Made by a program: the position numbers and the translations under genes. The notes beneath the pieces are model-generated. The model had not been told where the DNA came from, ran no database searches, and saw nothing but the letters and a program-made list of their open reading frames with translations. Below are positions 1-9,912 of a DNA stretch of 64,000 nucleotides, piece after piece (position 1 is the first letter of the stretch; each line of letters begins with the position of its first letter). This DNA is from Chryseobacterium sp. CH21 (lineage in GTDB: Bacteria > Bacteroidota > Bacteroidia > Flavobacteriales > Weeksellaceae), in the NCBI RefSeq assembly GCF_004119445.1, contig NZ_QICI01000050.1, forward strand, positions 1-64,000, in the 5' to 3' direction.

Positions 1-54
1 AAGACAAATATATAACCAACAAAAATTAGTAAATTTATAAACCGAAAATCCTCC

Positions 55-3000
55 TTAAGGATTTAAACCAAAATGTCTAAGTTGGTTTGAAGACGTACAT
101 ATCTTAGCAATAGGCTGTGTTTGATTATACCCCCAGATAATAACCGTTGAAATACCATCTTTTGTTGTGTACTGCTGAAGATTTCCTTTAGAATCATATT
201 TGTCAAAGGTCAATTCCGTAGTTGCTGAGGATATATTTTGAAGTTCGTAAGATAACACAGAAATAGGTAAAACCAATCCTGATGTTTTTGTATTGGCTTC
301 GGATTGATTTAGAGGATAAATTACTTCTGATTTTGTCAGTATTTTACTTGTTGTACCCACTGTTTTACTACTTACTGTCTCTAAAGGAATTTCAACCAAA
401 TTTTTACTTATCATCAACTGATTTCCTTTTTCAGATGCATAAGCGTAACTTACTTCGCCTGAAGAGCTATCAGGAAAAGTTGTCTTTCTGTTTGATAGCT
501 GATAATTAGGATTGGAGTACGTATTATCTATTGATGTAATAAGTTTTTTATCATTAAGTGACTCTGTTATTTGTTTCTTACTCTCAAAACTAAAATCAGA
601 AAATAATGGATAATATTCATACTTATAATCTGTCTTATAAACATAATCATCTGGACTTTGTCCTCCAAATGTTGATAATAAAACTCTGTTTCTAGGCTCA
701 ATTCTTACCCCAAAATTTTCGTTTAGTACTAAATTCTTACGGTCATAGATAATAGTATCCTTCTGAATTAATGCATAACTACCATTATCATTTTGTTTGT
801 AAGATAAAGTCTTTTTAAGATTTCCAAGTTTCCATCCCATGTATGGTGTTCTTGTTCTATGCTCTATTGTAGCCATATCAGTCGCTTCAATAGGAGCATT
901 ATTCTCAAAAAATACTCTTTTTTAATTTTTTTATTATTTACCTGGTCAACTGCTGTTTCAGTAACCTGCCCATAAATGATATTGGTTCCTGATGAGTTTC
1001 TAAAAGGATAATCAATAACTCCATAAAATTTATTTATTCCTTCATAAAAGTTTTCCGTAACTAATAATGGATAACCATGTAATATCCCTGTGGAATACAC
1101 TTTACTACCAACCGTTTCATTATAAGAATATTCAGTTCGTAAAAGCTCTACGTTGTTTTCTTTCTGAACAATGGATTTTATTCTTAATCCTCCTGCATTC
1201 TGTATGCTTTCAGGATTAGTATTTGGCTGTTGATTATTCTTGACAGGGCCTAGAAAAGACATCATTAATGTAAAACCTCCTGCACTATCAAACATACCTC
1301 CTTCATTTACCGTTAGCACATCTCGATGTGCTGTTAAAAGATATTCTCCTTTTGGAAACATTACTGTTTTATCTATAGTATGACTCATCAAAGTAAATAT
1401 TTGCCAGTTTCCATTTACTTTTCTGTATATGATAATATTGTAGGAATTATTAGCTCCATGATTTTCATCAAATACCTGCTCAATCTGCGTATTTAAATCA
1501 ACAGAGGTATCTTCTTCAAACTCCCAGTTCATTTCATAATTCATTTCAGGAGGAAGCTGTTCTCCTGTATTAGGATCTGCTGCCTGTTCGCTGGCGAAGG
1601 CTACATATTTTGTCTCCATTGAAAATAAATTTCCAATCACGACCTCATTAATATCATTAATCGCCTGATAGGTATGATTTTCATACTCAAATTCGGTAGA
1701 ACCACCTGTAGGATAGGTAATTTTTTTAAGCATTCCTATTTTTGAATAATCTTCTCTTACGGCTCTGTTTGCTGTACCTGCGGTTTTTACACTATTCGCA
1801 TACTTAAAATTGATATTAGGAATTAATTCAGTATTTTCTGTATGACCATTGTAATAGCCAAAGAAATCCTGTGCAAAACTAAGTCGACTTGGCAGTTCGC
1901 CAGGAAAATACTCAAAATTATGTTTACTGATTAACTGGTTATTTTTATCATATTCAGATATCCCGTTTAATTTTAGCCTCGGAATAGCTCTATCAAAGTT
2001 CGGTGTGAAAATATAATTATTGCTTCTTGAAAAATCATTCATTGGAGTTGGGAACTCTGAATTGAAATATCCCTGATTAAGCTGATAGGTTTTGATTTCG
2101 TTGTTACCATTTTTAATTTTTATTTTATCTAATGAATAAGCATTATAGTCTTTTCGGGCTATTGTAGATTTAATAAATTCTATCTCTGTATTTTCATATA
2201 CAACTCTTTTTATAAGTTTATCTGATACTCCAGGTGAGCTGTAAACATTATATACTTTTCCGTCTTTAGTTTTAGCAATTTCTGATGATATTGGATATTT
2301 ATTACCTATCACTACAGGATTACCACTTGCCCAGGAAACGACATCATATTTTCCATTAAAAAAATCAAAATTATTGGCGAAATATTTATACTGAGAGGTA
2401 AGATAAATATCCTGTTTTGTCAAATCTGTAACTGGAATAGTATTGCCATCATAATAAAATCTTACTGTCTTATTATCATTGGTAGTAATTTTTACCAGTA
2501 ACCATGTGCCAAATTGAGGATCTGTACCACTTGAAAATGAACTGTCATTACTAATACTTGTACTTGAGGTTTCCTCAATAACCTCAAATCTGTTGTCATT
2601 ATCATCTGATTTTCCAAAAAAGTAGGTATTACCAGCCCCATCAATAATTTTAAAGTCGACAATATTTCCATAATTATTTAAAGTCGGAATGATCTTGATA
2701 TTATTTAAAGGGGTTGACACAAATTTATTTGATGAGAAGTCATAAAAGAATTTAAAATTCATATTGAATAATGAAACATTAAATTCATCTGGTTCCAAAT
2801 CAACATTTTCAGCATTTTGATCCAGCCAAACATCGGTATTTACACCTGTGGAATTGTTCATCAAGCTATTTTTAGCAGTGGCAATAGACTGTAAGTAAAA
2901 TGGAGAATCACTATAATTATCTCTTTTGCCTCTAACACTTCTTGAAACAGTTCCTATTGATGATAAATTCCATCCTTGTCCTACGGAACTTGCCACTTCA

Positions 3001-3254
3001 CTTACTTTTATACCTTGTGTATTGTATTGTAAGCTAATAGGAATTGAAAAATTACTATTAATAGGTAATGTATAAATGGGAACTGAAACATTTACCGAAC
3101 CATTGGATAAAGATATTGGCTTGTCAATGTACTTTCCTAGTGAACTTATATCAGGAGTTTTTGGAGTAAATCCTAAATAAGTATCTTTCATTTGATTCTG
3201 TGAATACAGCCAATTACAAAATAGCAAGAGGCTAATAATTTGATATTTTTTCAT
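55..3254 (-). pseudogene. RHS-repeat-type secreted protein, one-base frameshift
   Basis: The first 796 codons (864-3254) begin with a signal peptide ending near YSQNQ and continue as a long beta-rich, Tyr/Asn/Gly-rich protein with YD-like motifs (FEYENHTY, YYNIGY-like strands) typical of large RHS-related flavobacterial surface proteins. That frame goes out of register after NKKIKKEYF. The neighbouring frame continues at once as FENNAPIEATDMAT and on to position 55 without a start codon of its own. Adding one base to the A run at 907-912 (T run on the coding strand) restores one protein of about 1,065 residues. The rejoined C-terminus ends soon after WGYNQTQPIAKI, which in relatives (from memory) is followed by a longer tail, so it may also be truncated. 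It lies six bases after the T9SS cargo gene and is probably cotranscribed with it. The RHS assignment is by general resemblance only. Confidence 0.7.
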
Positions 3255-3260
3255 CTGTGG

Positions 3261-4868
3261 TTATTTCTTAATTAATTTGGCATTCGCCGTTTTATTAGTA
3301 TCAGTTTTTATAGTAATCAGATAAGCTCCCTGAATGAGTGCTTGGGTATTAATCTTCGTCACTTTATTCTTTGTTTTTATACTTTGAAGCTGTCTTCCGC
3401 TCATGTCATACAATAGGATATCAGCATCCTTGAAATCAAAGCCGATTTCTACATAAGCATAATCTGAGACAGGGTTTGGATAGATTTTGATGTCATATTT
3501 TTCAATCAAATCATTAACCTGTTTGTCACCAAGCTTTACAATCTTCCAGTTTTCTTTACCCAGTTCTTCTGCACTGGTTCCTGCCAAAACAATGGAACCA
3601 TCTCTGTTCAGTTTTAAATCTGAAAGTCTTTCTTCCTTCTTTCTGGATTCTCCTTTCACATGTTTTCTCCACTGCTCATTACCATTTTGATCGAGGTATA
3701 ACATCCAGAAAGTTTCATCATCAGTTTGGATTCTTCCCTCAGCCTGAGTGTAACCTCCTAATAGAATTCCTTTAGATGATTTGTCGTCTGCTGAATTAAG
3801 AACACTCATTCCCATCAAAATGTCACGGTTTTTGAAATTGTAGGATTTCTGCCATTGTTCATCTCCCCTTTCGTTTAAATAAATTAACCAAAGATCTGTT
3901 CCTTCTTCAATGCCTACTGTTTTGTTCCCCGATCTTTCTGATCTTGATTCTCCACCAATGATAAATCCGTTTGAAGTTAATGCCAGTGTTCTGATATGAT
4001 CATCTCCTTTACCTCCAAAGTTCTTTTCCCATTCAACTTTTCCAGTTTTGTCAAGTTTTACGATCCAGTAGTCTCCTTCGCCGAAGTTTTCAGTTTGTTT
4101 CGAGGTTCGGGTTACGGGGTTCGGAGTCGTTTCTCGAGTTTTAGTTTCAGGAGCCGAAGCACGAACCTCGGAACTTCTTGAATACATTCCCAGTAATGCT
4201 CCGCCATCTTTTGTTGGAATCATTTTTTCAACTTCATCTAAGCCTCTTCCACCTAAAATTAATTGTGATAATTCTTTTCCGTCTTTATCCAGTTTTGTGA
4301 TCAAAACATCTTTGGAACCATAGCCTTTTGAAGAATTCTGTACATTTCCGGCAATAAAGAATCCTAAATCTGTAGTCTGAATCACAGCTCTCGCTTCTTC
4401 ATCCGAAGAACTCCCTAAAGTTTTCTGCCACAACTCGTCTCCAAATTCATTGATTCTGATTAGCCAGATATCTGATCCTCCTTTGGAATCTTCTTTTTTA
4501 TCCAGTCCTTTTCCTGAATAGGACGTTCCGGCTAAAAGAAACCCTCCATCTTGAGTAGTGACTGTAGCAGATAAATAATCATGATTCTGTCCCGAAAAAT
4601 ATTTTTCCCAGACTTCTTCTCCCTGTTGATTCAGTTTTACAAGGTGAAAATCGTAACCGTTGTTTTGCTTTTGGCCACTGGCTGCTGGCGATTGGCTTTT
4701 AGACTGTATAGAACTTCCCGTTATAAGATATTGCTGATCGATTGTTGTAGTGACCTGGCTTAGAAAATCCTGGGTAGAGGATTTGATGTCTTTTTGCCAC
4801 ACCACTTCCTGGGCAGATAAGCCCAAGACTGTGCATATACTAAATGCACTGAGATAAAATTTTCTCAT
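3261..4868 (-). CDS. T9SS-sorted secreted protein with WEK-type repeat blades
   Basis: The protein has 535 residues. An N-terminal signal peptide ends near GLSAQE. The body contains about seven repeats of the form LVKLNQQGEEVWEK / WLIRINEFGDELWQK / WIVKLDKTGKVEWEK, as in beta-propeller-like proteins. The C-terminus (about residues 460-535) is a type A T9SS sorting domain starting KIYPNPVSDYAYVEI and ending NAKLIKK, so the product should be exported by the Sec and type IX systems and held at or released from the surface. It is the first gene of an operon with the RHS-like gene, with a TAnnTTTG box about 45 bases upstream. Residues around 232-262 (Thr/Pro/Arg-rich) are encoded by DNA that resembles an intergenic repeat of this genome, and residues around 57-66 are encoded by a second repeat-like stretch. 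Function unknown. Confidence 0.85.
   Translation of the reverse strand: MRKFYLSAFSICTVLGLSAQEVVWQKDIKSSTQDFLSQVTTTIDQQYLITGSSIQSKSQSPAASGQKQNNGYDFHLVKLNQQGEEVWEKYFSGQNHDYLSATVTTQDGGFLLAGTSYSGKGLDKKEDSKGGSDIWLIRINEFGDELWQKTLGSSSDEEARAVIQTTDLGFFIAGNVQNSSKGYGSKDVLITKLDKDGKELSQLILGGRGLDEVEKMIPTKDGGALLGMYSRSSEVRASAPETKTRETTPNPVTRTSKQTENFGEGDYWIVKLDKTGKVEWEKNFGGKGDDHIRTLALTSNGFIIGGESRSERSGNKTVGIEEGTDLWLIYLNERGDEQWQKSYNFKNRDILMGMSVLNSADDKSSKGILLGGYTQAEGRIQTDDETFWMLYLDQNGNEQWRKHVKGESRKKEERLSDLKLNRDGSIVLAGTSAEELGKENWKIVKLGDKQVNDLIEKYDIKIYPNPVSDYAYVEIGFDFKDADILLYDMSGRQLQSIKTKNKVTKINTQALIQGAYLITIKTDTNKTANAKLIKK
4098..4172. repeat. G-rich TTCGGG-type repeat module inside a coding sequence
   Basis: The plus strand here reads as repeated TTCGAGG / TTCGGG / TTACGGGG / TTCGGAG words. 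The same word set forms intergenic modules near 20333, 51280, 52820 and 61876. Here it lies in frame inside the T9SS cargo gene and encodes a Thr/Pro/Arg-rich linker between two repeat blades. Confidence 0.6.
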
Positions 4869-4912
4869 TTTAATGTTGTTTTCTGATTTACTAATTAGTT
4901 TTAAAAACCGCG

Positions 4913-4920
4913 CAAATTTA
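4913..4920 (-). promoter_or_regulatory. -7 box of the T9SS/RHS operon promoter
   Basis: On the minus strand this is TAAATTTG, a full match to the Bacteroidota TAnnTTTG consensus. It leaves a leader of roughly 40 bases before the ATG at 4868. I see no clear -33 TTTG. Confidence 0.5.
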
Positions 4921-5094
4921 ACACTTTTTAAGACGTGAAAAATGAATTAATTTGGTATGCTTTAAATCATACTATTAATAATTGAATTCACTTTATTTTA
5001 TATTAAAATTTATCTTATTGTAATGCAAAAATATCTATGTGTCACGACAAAACCTGTCGTATTATTTATGAATATTTAAAGAATATTCATCATT

Positions 5095-5120
5095 AAAAAA
5101 GTCACCCGATCAGGTGACTT
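5095..5120 (-). terminator. Hairpin with T tract downstream of the Cys-rich peptide gene
   Basis: The inverted arms AAGTCACC and GGTGACTT flank a six-base loop, with a T run on the minus strand. This is a second terminator after the one at 5148. The rest of 4869-5200 is AT-rich, with small palindromes at 5044-5060 (ACGACA/TGTCGT) and about 5069-5091 (ATGAATATT/AATATTCAT) and no gene that I can support. Confidence 0.65.
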
Positions 5121-5147
5121 GCATTGAAAAATTCATTAAAATTTAAT

Positions 5148-5173
5148 AAAAAAGAGCGGTAAAAACCGCCCTC
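5148..5173 (-). terminator. Rho-independent terminator of the Cys-rich peptide gene
   Basis: On the minus strand GAGGGCGGT-TTTT-ACCGCTC is followed by a run of T. It lies 28 bases after the stop codon of the small peptide gene. Confidence 0.7.
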
Positions 5174-5200
5174 AACAAAATTTTATCTAACAAATATTTT

Positions 5201-5434
5201 TTACATATAAACGCAACCGCATCCGGTTTCCCATTCCTGGCAAAGGCGCATAGGTTCATTACATCCTGGGTTGCCACCACCACCGCCAGAAACTCTGTAG
5301 CAGGTACCATCACTACAATAGTAAGAACCAATAGTTGGAGGGCAGTTGCCATCCATATCACAGATTGCATACGGAGTATCACCACCGCTGATCAGTACCA
5401 GCTGATTTCTCTTTAATTTTTTTAAATTTTTCAT
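5201..5434 (-). CDS. Double-glycine-leader, eight-cysteine small peptide precursor
   Basis: The ATG at 5434 gives a 77-residue product. A start three codons upstream at 5443 is possible, but the leader pattern begins at MKNLKKLKRNQLVLISGG. This is the short leader ending in Gly-Gly seen on bacteriocin-like peptides of Chryseobacterium and relatives, normally cut by a C39-peptidase ABC exporter. The predicted core after GG starts DTPYAICDMDGN and contains eight Cys, a run of five Gly and a Cys-Gly-Cys near the C-terminus, suggesting four disulfides or metal/thioether chemistry. No C39 exporter or modification enzyme is adjacent, so export would need unlinked genes. It has its own tandem terminators. 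Leader class is recognised; function of the core is unknown. Confidence 0.75.
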   Translation of the reverse strand: MKNLKKLKRNQLVLISGGDTPYAICDMDGNCPPTIGSYYCSDGTCYRVSGGGGGNPGCNEPMRLCQEWETGCGCVYM

Positions 5435-5549
5435 AGTAATCATATTTTAATTTGTTGATTACTAATGTATATAAAAATTAGCACACCAGCAAGTGTTCTA
5501 ATTAATAAAGAATAAATGAATTGATTAGAATACCTATTTTGTCATTAAT

Positions 5550-6086
5550 TTATTCTATATCCAAAGTCATGAAAAGAGCGAGTTCCTCTGTATTATTATA
5601 AAGTCTTGTATTCAGTCCGGTAATATTAAATCCCATTCTTCTGTAGAACTGTATGGCAGGGTAGTTGGTGTTTTGGGTCTCCAGTTCAATGACTCTGCAG
5701 TGTAGTTTTCGAGCTTCTTTAATTGCACTTTTAATAAGCATTATTCCGATTCCTTCCCGTCTGTGTTTTTCATCGATAAGGATATTTTCAATATAAAAGC
5801 TGTTGTTCCATGTTCTGTGTTCACAAATAATCCAGCCTGCAAGTTCTTCATTCACATAAGCACCGAAAGAATTTTCCTTTTCAATGATGGTATTGAGCTC
5901 TTCAATATCTTCAGAAGTTGTCTCCCAGATTTTGGTATAAGGCAAAGGTTTTTCCTTTAAAATAAATTCAAAGGCACCTCCAAATTCAATTGAGGAAACC
6001 GAATAGATCATTTCTGTTGTATAGCCATTAAGTCCCCAATTTACACTTGGGTTGGAAGACAATTTTTGTAGTTTTCTTATTTCCAC
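5550..6086 (-). CDS. GNAT-family N-acetyltransferase
   Basis: This 178-residue protein has the GNAT acetyl-CoA binding motif A: the strand FYIENILIDEKHRREGIGIMLI, with the R-R-E-G-I-G pyrophosphate loop at about residues 111-116. Motif B follows (YPAIQFYRRMGFNITG). The organisation resembles streptothricin acetyltransferase-like and RimI-like enzymes that modify amino groups. The substrate cannot be read from the sequence. The gene stands alone between the peptide gene and an unknown gene, all on the minus strand. Confidence 0.85.
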   Translation of the reverse strand: MEIRKLQKLSSNPSVNWGLNGYTTEMIYSVSSIEFGGAFEFILKEKPLPYTKIWETTSEDIEELNTIIEKENSFGAYVNEELAGWIICEHRTWNNSFYIENILIDEKHRREGIGIMLIKSAIKEARKLHCRVIELETQNTNYPAIQFYRRMGFNITGLNTRLYNNTEELALFMTLDIE

Positions 6087-6180
6087 ATTATATATTTTTA
6101 TAAGATAGTTGCTGAGAAATTTTATTGAAAGTTTTTTTGAAGTAAAAGTATACAGATAGAGTAATTGTTTTTTAAATTAA

Positions 6181-6975
6181 TTAGAGGTTAAAGAATTGAA
6201 TAAGTTTTAATAATCCGAATTGAAATTTAGGCTTCTCATAATCTTGATTAGGATTGTATATTTTAACTTCGACTTTATTTCTGTCTTTGATTACGAGTCC
6301 GAAATGATTTTCAAGGTTTGAATTAATTCGTTCCAATAGTCCCAATTGAAGCATCACATCTAATATTCTTTTTCCATCAGCAAAATTTTCATAAATAGTA
6401 ACAGGAAGAGGTTGGTACTCAGGTGTAGATTTAATATAAAGAGAAAAAAAGTAAGGATCAAGGTCTCCAAACTCCATCCCAAACATAAAAGGAACCTCAA
6501 TTTGCTGTTTTGTGATTACGTTTTGAAAGTGACAATGATAACCATGAAGGAAATACTCCCAATTCCCTACTTTCCCATGCTGGCTTTTTCTACTTCTACC
6601 TTTTAAATAATTAAAAACCAGAAATGGAAAATCTTCATTGAGTATTATTTTTTTCTTTTTAATAAATAAACGTATCAGTTCTTCTCCTAGTTTTCTGTAG
6701 TCTTTTGCACATTGTACAAAAAATAATTGATTGGCAATTATTTCTTCTTTTGTAATCAGTTTATTTATTTCTATTTTAGGTTCCATGGAATGAATACCAA
6801 TTTGAAAATGGAGAAGGTTTTTCTTTAATTGCTCGCCATAATCCTCTCTGATGTGGTTGATAGGATGATCAAAAATTATTCTAATCGTTTTTTGACGGGG
6901 AATATTTCTGAGGGAATCAATACTAGGAAGTTCTTGTATTGATTTTGCAGTTATTACATGAGTAGTTCTTTCCAA
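6181..6975 (-). CDS. Hypothetical protein, 264 residues
   Basis: I do not recognise this family. No signal peptide or membrane segment is seen. The protein is charged, with a Lys-rich helix (LFIKKKKIIL) at about residues 103-112 and a central block GKVGNWEYFLHGYHCHFQN at about 135-153. This Trp/Tyr/His-rich stretch is the most conserved-looking part. A short follow-up strand region (IEVPFMFGMEFGDLDPYFF) suggests a compact beta fold. It starts with ATG at 6975 and is divergent from pafA, with about 95 bases between the two starts. No role is proposed. Confidence 0.7.
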   Translation of the reverse strand: MERTTHVITAKSIQELPSIDSLRNIPRQKTIRIIFDHPINHIREDYGEQLKKNLLHFQIGIHSMEPKIEINKLITKEEIIANQLFFVQCAKDYRKLGEELIRLFIKKKKIILNEDFPFLVFNYLKGRSRKSQHGKVGNWEYFLHGYHCHFQNVITKQQIEVPFMFGMEFGDLDPYFFSLYIKSTPEYQPLPVTIYENFADGKRILDVMLQLGLLERINSNLENHFGLVIKDRNKVEVKIYNPNQDYEKPKFQFGLLKLIQFFNL

Positions 6976-7040
6976 AGCATTAAATCAATGATTTGTTCAA
7001 ATTTAAATAAAATTTCACACTCCAAAACTTTCAAAACTCT

Positions 7041-7048
7041 TAAATTTG
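7041..7048 (+). promoter_or_regulatory. -7 box upstream of pafA
   Basis: TAAATTTG matches TAnnTTTG and lies 22 bases before the pafA ATG. No good -33 TTTG is seen. Confidence 0.45.
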
Positions 7049-7070
7049 TTGGCAATAAAAATTTACTTGG

Positions 7071-8717
7071 ATGCTTAGGAACATTTCAATTGCGGCAGCT
7101 ACTTTATTGTCCGTAGTTACAATCAATGCACAGAAGAACAGAAATACCCAACTGGAAAGGCCCAAATTAGTCGTAGGTCTGGTAGTAGACCAGATGCGTT
7201 GGGACTATTTGTACCGTTTTTATAGTAAGTATGGGAATGACGGTTTCAAAAGACTTTTGAATACAGGATATTCTTTGAATAATGTACATATTCCTTATGT
7301 GCCTACCATTACAGCTTTGGGACATACATGTATCTATACCGGATCTGTTCCGGCCATTCACGGGATTGCTGGAAACGACTGGACAGATAAGGAAACAGGG
7401 AAAGGAGTTTACTGTACTGCGGATGAAAGCGTTCAGCCAGTGGGAACAACAAATACAAAAATCGGGAGCCACTCTCCGAAAAATCTTTGGTCAACGACAG
7501 TAACTGACGAATTAAGACTTGCTACTAACTTCCAGGGAAAAGTAGTGGGGGTTTCTTTAAAAGACCGTGCTTCTATTCTTCCTGCAGGACATACTCCAAA
7601 CGGAGCCTTCTGGTTTGATGACAGTACAGGAAATTTCATTACCAGTACATGGTATATGAATGACCTTCCTCAGTGGGTAAAATCATTCAATTCTCAGAAT
7701 CTTCCTGAAAAATTAGTAGCTAACGGTTGGAATACCTTACTTCCAATCAATCAATATACAGAAAGTGCACCAGACAATTCTCCTTGGGAAGGTCTGCTGG
7801 GAAGTGCAAAAACACCTACATTCCCTTACAGCAACCTGGCAAAGGATTATCAGACTAAAAAAGACAATATCCGTTATACCCCTTTCGGAAATACACTGAC
7901 ATTGAAGCTTGCTGAAGCATCTGTAGAAGGTGAAAAACTGGGTGGAGATAATATTACAGACTTTTTGGCCATCAACCTTGCCTCTACAGATTATGCGGGA
8001 CATAAATTCGGACCGAATTCTATTGAAGTAGAGGATGTTTATATCAGATTAGATCAGGATTTAGCAGAGTTCTTCAACTATCTGGATTCAAAAGTTGGAA
8101 AAGGAGAGTATACTGTTTTTCTTTCTGCTGACCACGGTGGAGCTCACTCTGTAGGATTCCTTAAAGAGCACAAGATTCCGACAGGTTTCTTCGGTGAAGA
8201 TGCAGAAAAGAATCTGAACCAGAAGCTGAAAGAGAAATTCGGAGCAGATAAACTGGTTAATGCAATAGATAACTACCAGGTTTATTTCGACAGAAAAGTA
8301 TTGGCAGACAGTAAGCTTGAATTGGATGATGTAAGAAATTTTGCGGTAAAAGAAATTGAAAAAGATCCTACCGTTTTATATGCTGTTTCTGTAGATAAAG
8401 TGCAGGAATCAAGCATTCCGGAGCCAATCAAACAAAGAATTATCAATGGGATCAACAGACAGAGAAGCGGAGATATCCAGTTGATTTCTCACGACTCTAT
8501 GCTTCCTCCATATTCTAAAACCGGAACTACACACAGTGTTTGGAACTCTTATGATTCACACATTCCTCTAATCTTTATGGGATGGGGAGTAAAACAGGGA
8601 GAAAGCAACAAAGAATATCACATGACAGATATTGCACCTACGGTATCTTCTCTACTGAAAATCCAGTTCCCAAGCGGAAATGTAGGAAATCCGATTACGG
8701 AAGTTATTGGTAAATAA
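7071..8717 (+). CDS. pafA: Secreted alkaline phosphatase PafA
   Basis: This 548-residue enzyme of the alkaline phosphatase superfamily has a signal peptide ending near TINAQ and should act in the periplasm or outside the cell, releasing phosphate from phosphomonoesters. Visible active-site residues are Asp40 in VVDQMRWD, the Thr81 nucleophile in PTITALGHT, Asn102 in AGNDW, and Lys164/Arg166 in SLKDR. Each is two positions after its counterpart in the Elizabethkingia PafA (D38, T79, N100, K162, R164), so the family call is strong. Later metal ligands are in STDYAGH and SADHGGAH, and a final His is in TGTTHS. PafA of this type is often expressed without phosphate starvation. The gene is monocistronic, with its own terminator. 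Confidence 0.95.
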   Translation: MLRNISIAAATLLSVVTINAQKNRNTQLERPKLVVGLVVDQMRWDYLYRFYSKYGNDGFKRLLNTGYSLNNVHIPYVPTITALGHTCIYTGSVPAIHGIAGNDWTDKETGKGVYCTADESVQPVGTTNTKIGSHSPKNLWSTTVTDELRLATNFQGKVVGVSLKDRASILPAGHTPNGAFWFDDSTGNFITSTWYMNDLPQWVKSFNSQNLPEKLVANGWNTLLPINQYTESAPDNSPWEGLLGSAKTPTFPYSNLAKDYQTKKDNIRYTPFGNTLTLKLAEASVEGEKLGGDNITDFLAINLASTDYAGHKFGPNSIEVEDVYIRLDQDLAEFFNYLDSKVGKGEYTVFLSADHGGAHSVGFLKEHKIPTGFFGEDAEKNLNQKLKEKFGADKLVNAIDNYQVYFDRKVLADSKLELDDVRNFAVKEIEKDPTVLYAVSVDKVQESSIPEPIKQRIINGINRQRSGDIQLISHDSMLPPYSKTGTTHSVWNSYDSHIPLIFMGWGVKQGESNKEYHMTDIAPTVSSLLKIQFPSGNVGNPITEVIGK

Positions 8718-8736
8718 AATAAAAATAACAGAGTAT

Positions 8737-8767
8737 AAAAAAACATTCCATTCCGGAATGTTTTTTT
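8737..8767 (+). terminator. Terminator after pafA, bidirectional
   Basis: The inverted arms AAAAAACATTCC and CGGAATGTTTTTT form a hairpin with T runs on both strands. It lies between the convergent pafA and TPR genes and could serve both. Confidence 0.8.
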
Positions 8768-8779
8768 GCTTTTCAGAAC

Positions 8780-9912
8780 TTATGAATTTCGTATCATTTG
8801 CTGTATCTGCTGATGAAACTTCTTATTCTGTTTTCTGATTTTGACAATAAAATATAAAAGAATAACGATCAAAATACATCCCAGCAATACCGCACCCATT
8901 TTAATGTTGCGATAATAAGACTTCAGCTTTTCACTTTTTAAAGCGGTTTCTTTATTATGGTTATCAATTACCTGATTAATGGATTTTAGTTCATTCTGCT
9001 TTCTTTTAAAGCGCATTTCTAAGGACTTTTTATTATACTGCTGATAGAGATTCTGCTGTCCCATCGCAAGATGATTTTCAGCGAGTTCTTTGTAAAGTCC
9101 TTCATTCAGGATGATATCTCCCGTTTTTTTACAAAGGTTTTCAGCTTTTAATAAAAGGTTTATGGCAGATTGATTTTCATGTCTTTGTTTGTGTATTTCA
9201 GAAATACCTTTCAAGGCAAATGCTTCCAGACTTTTTGCATAATTCTTTCTGGCATAGCTGATAGCTTTCATAAATGCATCCTGTGCCTTATCTATTTGAT
9301 TAAGATTAAGATAACAATATCCGATATTGTAATACACTACACTCATATTGGAATAGGTCGTCTTCTTTGTCCTGATTTTTTCAAAATTCTGGATTGAAAT
9401 TAAAAACTTTTCAAGAGCAATTTCTGAATTAGACTGACTTTTATAAATCATTCCTCTAATAGCATAGCTTCTTGCGGTTTCGATATATTTTGTAGGTGTT
9501 TTTTCGGCTATTTGGGCCAGATATTGATCGGCTTCATTCAATGTTTCAAGGCTTTTATTGAAAAGTTCCATCTGCTGGTACTGGATAGCGACTGAGATAA
9601 GAACTCCGGCCTGACTTTTGGGATCATTGGTTTTTTGGGAAAGTTCTTTAGCTTTTAAAATATTTTTTAATGATTCTTCAAAGTTTCTTTTAGCAATATT
9701 GGCCGTGGAAAGAAGTATATAAAGATTAATGGATGTCTTTACATCAGGAGAATTTTTTAACAACTGCTCTCCAATTTTAATGGAGTTATCAGGGTTATCA
9801 TAAATATCAAGTTTAGCCTTTTTTATTAAGACACTGTCTGGTGTCTTTTTAACTTTCGCAAAAGTATAAAATGATAACAGGAAAATGGTAATATCTTTAA
9901 AAATAGTCTCAT
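8780..9912 (-). CDS. TPR-repeat membrane protein, N-terminal frameshift
   Basis: From about position 9850 the reading frame encodes tetratricopeptide-like helices (ILLSTANIAKRNFEESLKNI, YNIGYCYLNLNQIDKAQDAF and others), then a transmembrane helix (GAVLLGCILIVILLYFIV) and a short basic tail. The frame stays open upstream to 10024 and overlaps the preceding regulator by over 100 bases, which is unlikely to be the real start. An ATG at 9912 overlaps the regulator stop as ATGA and begins MRLFLKILPF. Adding one base to the T4 run (9882-9885 on the plus strand) makes it continue as FLLSFYTFAKV, a good signal peptide. I therefore infer translational coupling to the upstream regulator and a one-base error or mutation. 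It resembles the regulator's sensor half without the DNA-binding domain. Confidence 0.65.

Noticed and set aside
5069..5091. ATGAATATT/AATATTCAT palindrome as an operator
   Set aside because: It lies downstream of terminators with no adjacent promoter; too AT-rich to be meaningful alone.
5143..5385. Open frame of 80 codons on the minus strand overlapping the Cys-rich peptide gene
   Set aside because: It is a shifted frame of the same DNA, runs through the terminator and has no leader or family character.
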